In this document: positions 55,878 to 64,000 of the stretch, one piece after another
Layout: each line of letters opens with the position of its first letter
Numbering within the stretch: position 1 is the stretch's first letter
Origin: Spirodela intermedia
Lineage: Eukaryota > Streptophyta > Magnoliopsida > Alismatales > Araceae
NCBI GenBank assembly: GCA_902729315.2
Contig: LR746273.1
Coordinates: 997,001-1,061,000, forward strand
Direction of reading: 5' to 3'
Length of the DNA stretch: 64,000 bases
Notes under the pieces: generated by a model
Told to the model about the DNA's origin: nothing
Database searches by the model: none
What the model saw: only the letters and a program-made list of their open reading frames with translations
Position numbers and translations under genes: made by a program

Positions 55878-58800
55878 TATTATTTAAATGAGGCCCTCAC
55901 TAACAAGAAATTAAAGCACTTTTTCTTGTATTTATTATTTAAATATCAAATTACTGAAAAAAGCCCAAAATCCATATTTTTTTCATTTTTTTATCATGCA
56001 TATCAAGTATCTGCTAGACGTAGATAAAACCATAATAACATGAAATGAAATGAAATGAAATAAAATGAGATGATAGATGAAGGGGCCTTAGTAAAATAAT
56101 GTACCTGAATCGTCTTTCCGTTGCATTCCCGCTTGCCAGGACCTTAACGCGTGCAGCTTGAGGTGCTACCTGGCAATGAAGCACCGGATGAAAAAAAATA
56201 AAATGATGCAGAACATACGGTAATTAATATATTTCTTATTCCTTCAAGTATCCAAAATTCACCACTATCAGCAATATATAGACAAATGGGCAAGAGAAAG
56301 ATAAGAATCAAACATCGTACTACTTAAAATAAATAAATAAATAAATAGAAAAAATAATCTCGTACAAAATGCTCAACAGGCATCAGAGTCCTTAGAGAGA
56401 TACAAAATTCTATGTTATGGAAGTGGGAGATTAATTCAAAACAGGTATCATTTCGAATGAATCATTCAAAATATACATTTTTTTTTCAAGAGAATGGCAT
56501 CCGGGAAACCCTTCTTGAAGATTTTCTTGGGTTGCTAGGAATCATATCCGAGTGAATAAGAAGAATGGAACTGTTACGATCAGGAGACATCCCCCAGCCT
56601 CGGTCCGGGGATGTCAAATGAATATGACAAGTATTCGACAGAGTGGTTCAAATTCCTCATAAGCATTAGCTCCTGGTGCGAAAAACAACAGAATATATTT
56701 CTATCTCTCTTTTCTGATTCATCTGATCCCTCAACCTCCTATAAGTAAAAATAAAATGAAGGGTAAAAGATGGAACGTGGATATGTAAAGAATATCCATC
56801 AATGAGGAAAGAAGTTTCATGGTTAGTAATTTTATTTTTTTTATCATATATGAGGTAATTATTCACATTTTTAGCATCCCAAATTTTGGAAAAATCCCAG
56901 AAAGACAGGATAAGCAAGTAACATAAGGACTAGAAAATTCAACAGGAAAATTGAAATTCTCAGAAACTAACCGTTCGGGAATAATGTTAATAAGTTATTA
57001 GAATAGATTGAGCTAGCTCAGGCAATATTAGAAACATATCATCAAGGAAGAATATTGTGGTTCGTCATATGGGCACACACTGCAGCCAGTAACTGCACCT
57101 CTATCAAGTCTTTCTCCAGACGTTCCTTCAGCTGCTGCATTGATGCTGTTCCTCCAGCAAGCTGTTAAAAGAAGAATTTCATTAATGGTGTAAATATAAA
57201 GACAAAATAAGCTAACAAAATAATAAAATAATCACATATTTGAACTTTTCTCTCCCTTTAGGCCCCATTGTCCTTCCCTCTATATCTGGGCCCTTTTGGT
57301 TCTAACCATCTCCCAAGCAGATCCTCTTTAGAGACTAGCATACAACGTTCGGATCTCCACTTTGACCTAAACCCCTTTAGGTCAGCTCTTCATCCGCATC
57401 AAAGGGAACTCCATCCTACTATTTCTTGTCCTCGAATAAAAAGTTCCTCTAAATGAGAATCTCTAATATAGCCAACAAGTTAGGAAGAGTGACAATATGC
57501 AGCATCCCATGTGAGTTCAGGAGCGAGGTATGGTAATCATCCCTACTCTCAAGTATCGGACTCCACATTGTTATCATTAATATGAATTTGTCGTCTTGAA
57601 AACCAGAAAGATGATCATTAGGATGACATGCATGATCATACCAGAATACTACTAAACAGTTCCCTGCGAATATCCACATCACACTTGTTGATGCTCTCAA
57701 ATACCTGTCAATCAAAGAATCATAAAATTACACAGATTCTAGGTCAGAATTTAGGATAGTTAACTATTACGATCAAAATTAACTCACCATTTGCGGCAGA
57801 CCACGGATAGAAGGAGCATATTCTGCAAATCTCTCCATGCCAGGGATTGTCTAGAGGTTCATGCAAGAAAAAAAATATAAAATTGGATGGCGCAAAGACG
57901 CCAACAAGATTGTTTTTCATTTATCAATACATCACAAACTGAAGTGATATAGGTGTCAAATGAATTTTCTCATGAACCATCACAACGGATAAGCAATACC
58001 CTTTTTTGTTGCATTGAAAATGATAAACAACCATAAACCAATGAAATTTTTCAATGGAATATCAGGATAGTATGCGAAAAGAAAAGAAAAGAAAATAGCG
58101 GTAAACTTTAACATGATGCTGTTGGCAGGTGCCTCAAGATGTCAAGAACTAGATCGTCTAACATAAAATCAGAATGTTGATATTAAACAAAACGATTTCA
58201 GGAAAAAAAGTTAAGTACCTGGACTATCGATGGATTAAAAAGAATATCAGGTATCTTGAATCTATCAGCGCCAATTTCTATTGTCCTGTGTTGGAGTGAA
58301 AGAATTGTAGGTTCATCATTAGTTTCCAGTCACGATGTTTTTAAGCTCGATCATAAAAGAATTCAATAAAAAAAAACTATTTAGATTGCACTTGATTAGC
58401 CAAACCCAGATCAGAACAGGCACAAACACACCTGACAAGTGGCAATCTGATCTTACATCTGATTTGAATTGGGCTGACTGACTACCGAAGACAATGGTCA
58501 ACATAGTTAAAAACGAAGCTCAAGGACGATTTTACACTTGATAAAAGTATGCCTAGAAAAACTTATATTAGAGGAAGCCATTACAAAAAAAAAAAATCAA
58601 GCTTGACATTGTGTGAAATTTTCAATCTTTATGAACCCGCCCATTTTCTTTTACCGTTCTCAGAGGGACGAAGGCGGGCAATTGACTTGTGGTCATGGTG
58701 AGTGCCAACAGATGACTGGCAGAATGCGGAAGCAGGGTTCATTTTTTCCCTGTTATGCCGTTGATTCCTTCTGATACTACAGAGATCGTTCTTTTGTTCT

Positions 58801-61800
58801 CCCTCTATGGGGCCCGGGCTACAGCCTCTGCTTTCTCTCCTTCGTTCTTCTTTTGACCTTCTCGTATTCTCAAAAGACACGGTATGGTAATGATTTAGAC
58901 AATCCAAGTGACATTAACACATTTGTGACGGAACCTATTGTTCCCCTTTTAAAGGGCGATAACGTTTTTATTCTCAATACTGAAAAAGTGTGTTCGCAAA
59001 ATGTCCATGTGAGTTTCTGTAATATTACTCTCTTGCTAAAACTAACATTTTATTATTATCATCATATTATCATGAATCTTTTTAGTATGGCTAATCATTT
59101 CATCACCATTTTCCTAGGACTTCAATTTGCTCCACTTTAGTTTCTTCCATGTCCTCCCTCCATCCCTAATCTGCCTTTACGATTTATTTAAGTGGAAACT
59201 AGCCTTTAGTTGCAAGCAAGAGGTGTTATCGAGTTCACCTACCGCATTCATATGAGGGTTTATGGAGAATATTGCCCAGGAAGGCGCCTACCTCTGTCTC
59301 ACCACACCCACCCCTATTTGTATGGCTCTTTCCAACAGCTTCTTTATTCTCCCATGCACACATTTCTTCTTCCTTCTATCCACACACGACCCCGGCCACC
59401 CATGTGACCAATTTGCAGTTTTTGTTATGAAACAACAGAACAAACAATATGTTGACAGAACTAGACCATTCCCCGACATCAATCAAGACAAAGAACACAA
59501 GTAACCATTTTTCCCGTTTAAGAACTGGTTCTAATTGATAAAAACTGACTGGAACATAAAAACAAGTTGGCAAAAATGGATTCCACAAAATGTGATTAAT
59601 GGCCCCGATATTTTTATTCCAGTATCAGACGTAAAACTCAGGCAAGATGGAGCTCAGGGGGAAACTTACTGTCCATCGGGAAGTTCATATGGAGTCATTG
59701 GAATGTTTGCATAGGAACTCTCTGTAAAATAGGCCCTTTTCAAAGTCAGGAATAAGCATAGCATAAATGAACATCACTTTGATCTACAGGAGCACGTCAC
59801 GATAAAAGGTTCATCATTTCATACCGAAATCTAACGTCAATGAGCAATTCTTAAGCACCAATCAATTCAAATAATAAATCTAATGCAGCATTGCAACGAA
59901 CAACTGAACTTTGCAAAAAGAATGGGGAATTATTTGGGGCATAAAGAGAGAAAACTACTGTTGTTAGGATTCTGATATTAACAGGAAATCATAGGAATGT
60001 AAAGCCGGCCACAGCCTCCGGTCAGAATTTAGGCAAAACTAACAGCAGTCGTGAAAAAAACTGCTTTCATGACGTATTTTGCAAGAAGGAAAATATCTGC
60101 AATGAAGACAATTGATCCGTTGTTAAAATGTTCAGCAGTCATTCTCAATGTAAATGTTCAGCTGGTAATACCCTTATCATACACTCCACATGCAATGATA
60201 TATTTATATCATATTCCAACCAATGGAAGGTTCAAATCAAGCAAGCTTCTGGCTTCGAAAAATTTAATGCCAAGAAACACCTAGAAATTTTAGAATGCAT
60301 TGTGGGTATCTGATAGAAGACTTGAATGCATTACACACAGGGCAAGCCATTATGGGTTAAAGTGATAAAACTCCAATTAAAAACAATCACGATAGCAGCT
60401 GTTGCACACAGTTATTTCATCCACTATGAGCCAAAAGCCAAAAAAAATCAACAAAAAAAAATACAGATTAATTGAGCCAAGTCTGTTACAGACAAATAAC
60501 AGCACCCAAGATGGCCATAACCAATGACTTGGTCCACGAATTTCTGTTGTCCGCAAATTGCTTGTTTAGGGTTTAACCATTTCACTAAATCTTCAACAAT
60601 AAGTTGAAGCTGAATACTATATCTCGGCATGAAAAACAATGAGCATAATTGTACTATACACTGAAATGTACCATCATATGGTGTGTCTGGAACACGACAA
60701 ACACATTCTTTGATGTCACTAGCAATTACCCTCTGCCAGAAAACAAAAAATAGTCAGGAACAAATAACGGCCTAAGAAAACAACTTTATCCAAGAGAAAA
60801 TGCTGTAGTCACCACAAACCTGAGAATATAGTTTGTAACTTTCTGTGGTATTTGGAAAATCAAGTTCAACTGTCTGTAAAATTTTGAAAGAAGAAATTAA
60901 TTCGCATAAAACAATGGAAATATACGGTTACATATATGAATTGTTCATAATAAGAATAAAGCATCGCAGTCAATTTGATCAAACATCACTTTCACGTTAG
61001 GTTTGTTATATCCAAGTTCTCAAAGTAGATGACCGATGTAGCTGGATTGCCAAATTGAAGCTTGACGACCTAAAAAATAAGCTTTTACCATCACTGAGCC
61101 AATGCGACTATTTTGTGAATCTCCTTTTTTTTATCAATCTTTTTCTGATGCCGACAAGATAGAGGATTTATGGCAACAGAGTTATAAATAAAGAGAGGAT
61201 TATATGAGAAGGATCATCATTTTCTCTTATTCCTTGTAGAGCCTCTTTTGTTGCACCATTTTGATCTTCTAAACAACCCCCTGCCGCCCCCCCAAAAAAA
61301 GGGTTTGTTTTCCAGGACTGAAGGCCTGAGGATCGGAGGGACGTGCTTACTAATTATAGTAGTTCGGAGTCGACATGAAACCTTCTTGGCAACATTATCC
61401 ATAAGCAGAAACAAATCCTCATTGATCGATCAACTGGTGAAATGGATACTGATGACTGTTAGGTTCAGCGAATTATGAAATCGATCAACTGATGACAGAT
61501 GACCTATGAGAGATCAGAGAGTAGACAGTTTGGGGAATCCGTGGCAAGTTAGCAGAATGATGGCTGTCCGTCAGCTTTGCTACTGAGAAAGAAGCAAGTA
61601 TCATCAATAGCAAGTTGACGCTTAGTTTGTTTGATGCGTAGTATGCTGCACAATGGTTACCCAATAAGAAGCCAATGCTCGCAGAAGATGGGTTCACAGA
61701 TAGAAGAGAAGAATAGAGCAACAGCAGGCAAAGCGGGACTTTATGACCAGAAAAAAGTACAGCAGCTGCGATCTTCATATTTTTCTCTAACCAACTCATT

Positions 61801-63575
61801 CGCCTTAATGAGGGGCCAAATGAAGGTACTTACTAGAGATAACATCATACAGCAGTCCTCTGTAGTTAGACAAGAGCAGTGACTTTTGCGAAGTAACCAA
61901 TTTTACAAAAATGAAGCGACCTTCTTAACTAAGTCAAATGAAAGAACAAGAAATAGCTCTTGATACCAAGTACGTAATGACAAAGCATATCACCAATTAA
62001 AACCAAATAATCAGCATTGAGACTTCTTGCAGCTTTTCCTGGGATAGTTGATTGCAGCATTTTACATACTGGGTTAGTTTTAGCGCCTTCAGCACTTCTA
62101 TCTTTAGTTTCGACATGTGATTAAGGCTATCTATCATCTAAATAGTCTTTTCAATATTCCTTGCGGCAGAGTGCAATAATAAAATGTGATATGAAAGAAA
62201 TCGAGGAAAACCTCTAACTTTAGCTTTGGGAAAATTTCTCAGGCGTTCAGCATAACCAGGTTCAACAAATACTGAATATGACCTCCATCAAATTGGAACT
62301 AGTCAAATGCAAAACTACTACCAAAATAAATTTGTGAAGGAGATAATCTTGAAGTATATAATGCTCCAACAAACGACATCTGGGAAACCTTGAAACAATA
62401 ATCCCACTGTGAAAGACCTAGCTAACATAAAAGATCCCAGTACAGATGTACACACTGAGGCCATCCTTAGCATTCCTTCTGATCTACATTTGTGAACTGG
62501 TGTTCATATGCCACAATCCTCCCTGAAGCCCTGGACTTCATCATAATTCAAATGCGAAAATAGACACCAGGTAAGATCATCTCACACAACTGACCAGCCT
62601 AAGAATTTAAACGCCACACTACACGATTTCCATCTCGAGAGTATGACCTGAACGATACCAACAAAAATGTCGGGCATTACTGTCAATGAATTCACCAGCC
62701 CATATTTCCTACCTCTGCTGGACACAGGACACTGAAGGAAATGCCAGCCTCTACGTGTCTCTGAATTTGATTTCCTTGGTAACAGTCTTGGGACTCTAGA
62801 AAGACTGGAGTTACGGACAAAAACCTGCGAATCTCAGATGTATATTGGTCAGCTCAATTAATCCAAGCATACGATATCTGAACGGACTATTCTGCAAATA
62901 ATCAAATTGATTTCCCAATCTACAAAATCCATAGAATATGCAGATCTGAGAATTAATTCAAATATCTGTATGTTGTAGGTGGGCTATCCAATTTCTGTAG
63001 ATCAACAAACTTGATTATAGAGTCTTAGATAGCCTTTGCTATGAACTTTAACAACATTCTGAGATGCCATCTGTCGTAGATATTTCATGAAAATAAAAGT
63101 ATATAGCAGGATCTTAAACACTTTTAACTGTTGGAGTAATATTTGTTTTAAATTATATCTATAAATATGGAATACAATAAAAAATGGCATCCAACAGATA
63201 GACCGACAGGATAACTCAACTCTTTGCAGTTACATTAGGATTGAAACTGCCTTCTACATAAAATAAAATAAACACCAAGTAACTACTGTGGAGTATTGAA
63301 GAAAGATCAACCACAAGAAGAGCGAAGAGTTCACAAAAAATGCATCACCTACCTGAAATTCTCCAGGGCGACCCTCTTTTTTTTTAAAAGAATATCTAGG
63401 TCTCAACTGAAAAAAATAAATTCAGTCAATGCCAAATGGAATAATATTAAATCCACAAAAAAAGCATCATCCGTCAAATCCATAAAAGGATACTCACCAC
63501 AATACCCCTGTTTTCCAAACATTTCATCATGCACTCTGTTAGGAATTCCCCTCCAACTGGAGATGTAGCCACAGC
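55391..63575 (-). CDS. ARP4: Actin-related protein 4, C-terminal 244 residues (12 exons, truncated by the window edge)
   Basis: Exons, in minus order: 63498..63575, 63353..63406, 60820..60873, 60672..60732, 59670..59721, 58219..58285, 57788..57850, 57642..57704, 57099..57161, 56105..56169, 55581..55649 and 55391..55436; all phases join. ARP4 is a nuclear actin-like subunit of the SWR1, INO80, NuA4 and BAF-type chromatin complexes. Diagnostic stretches are AVATSPVGGEFLTECMMK, RPRYSFKKKEGRPGEFQ, FPNTTESYKLYSQRVIASD, VPDTPYDE, LPDGQTIEIGADRFKIPD, INKCDVDIRRELF, LAGGTASMQQLKERLEKDL, VLASGNATERRFSVWIGGSI and LASLGSFQQMWFSKMEYEEHG, ending VQRKCP. That end is the ARP4 version, not conventional actin. 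About 195 N-terminal residues, including the first ATP-binding loop, lie right of the window. Intron 2 of this part is 2.5 kb. Confidence 0.95.
55840..55885. repeat. (ATT)n microsatellite in an ARP4 intron
   Basis: About 14 ATT units with one ACC interruption. Confidence 0.95.
58635..58875. other. GC-balanced segment inside an AT-rich ARP4 intron
   Basis: About 240 bases with near-even base composition are set in intron DNA that is otherwise strongly AT-rich. It carries an uninterrupted 92-codon frame on the minus strand without a recognised domain. Composition and texture recall plant organellar DNA, but I cannot identify the source by eye. Confidence 0.3.
60874..63352. other. Large ARP4 intron (2.5 kb), no embedded gene recognised
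   Basis: It separates the exons ending GEFQ and starting TVELDFP, which join directly in phase 0. I saw no element ends or RNA gene inside. Confidence 0.6.
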
Positions 63576-64000
63576 CTTCAAGAATTATAAAAACGAAGCA
63601 TGACAAAAATCTGTCAAAACTCATTAAACAAAATGGGTTATCGCATTTATATGCTTATAAATTATTATATTTGTATTATATGATCGGCATTCATAAGCAT
63701 ATTCGTCCTAACCAAAGATGTAGTTCAACAAAAGCAATTAACAGATCCGATAAGCATAATGTGCCAAGAGCTCTAATACCACTTTTATATAGGTACAATG
63801 CCTCGGATTACAGCAATGACATCTTTTTGCTATCCTATCACTTAAAATACACCATCTGTACCACCTCTGCAACGGTAAAGAAATTTAAACTTTCAAGGAA
63901 GCCCCATCGCATTCAAGTCCTGGGGTTTACTAACAAGACTCCACACTTTCTTTAATAGTTTTTTTCCCAATATTAACAAATAGTTTAAAACGCTCTAACA

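Noticed and set aside
62740-62830. A possible extra ARP4 exon inside the 2.5-kb intron
   Set aside because: Its translation does not match ARP4, and the flanking exons already join directly (GEFQ to TVELDFP) in phase 0.

Overview
The window is nuclear DNA from a flowering plant. The genes have many short GT-AG introns. The families are plant-specific: TCP factor, PORR domain protein, wall-associated kinase, Kunitz inhibitor, root-cap protein, WRC-JmjC protein and tonoplast-aquaporin debris. CT/GA microsatellites are abundant. Many coding exons are so GC-rich that long spurious frames open on both strands, which fits a monocot better than a core eudicot, but I cannot name the species. No CRISPR array, bacterial operon or convincing RNA gene was seen.

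Left gene-dense part (1-14.1 kb): the 3' end of an SMP-domain (TEX2-like) lipid-transfer protein (+), a small conserved plant protein (-), a single-exon DUF6817 protein (-), a METTL21-like methyltransferase (-, five exons, two introns with probable GC donors), the plastid UPF0426 protein (-), MIA40 (+), and a two-exon root-cap/LEA-related secreted protein (-). A 430-bp GA tract lies between the last two.

Middle part (14.1-37.2 kb): AT-rich, repeat-rich and gene-poor. It holds a broken tonoplast aquaporin, five Kunitz-inhibitor (KTI) loci of which only one (33833-34432) is intact, a decayed Ty1/copia element (24.3-28.3 kb), a 2.2-kb GC-rich island with minisatellites, and one intact wall-associated receptor kinase. 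The intact KTI and an AT-shifted KTI pseudogene (18061-18659) sit in two arms of a diverged inverted duplication of about 3 kb (about 17.5-20.7 kb and 32.3-35.0 kb).

Right gene-dense part (37.3-64 kb): a TMEM53/DUF829 alpha/beta hydrolase (-), a class I TCP factor (-), a PORR-domain organellar RNA-binding protein (+), a 13-exon KDM3-type JmjC protein with WRC and RING-like regions and a very large insert inside its JmjC core (-), and the last 12 coding exons of actin-related protein 4 (-), which continues past the right edge.

The genes do not form one pathway. Two sets of related function stand out: chromatin (JmjC protein and ARP4, neighbours on the same strand) and defence or cell surface (KTI cluster and wall-associated kinase). 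Exon borders were set by reading splice sites and checking that the phases join; all complete models have total lengths divisible by three.
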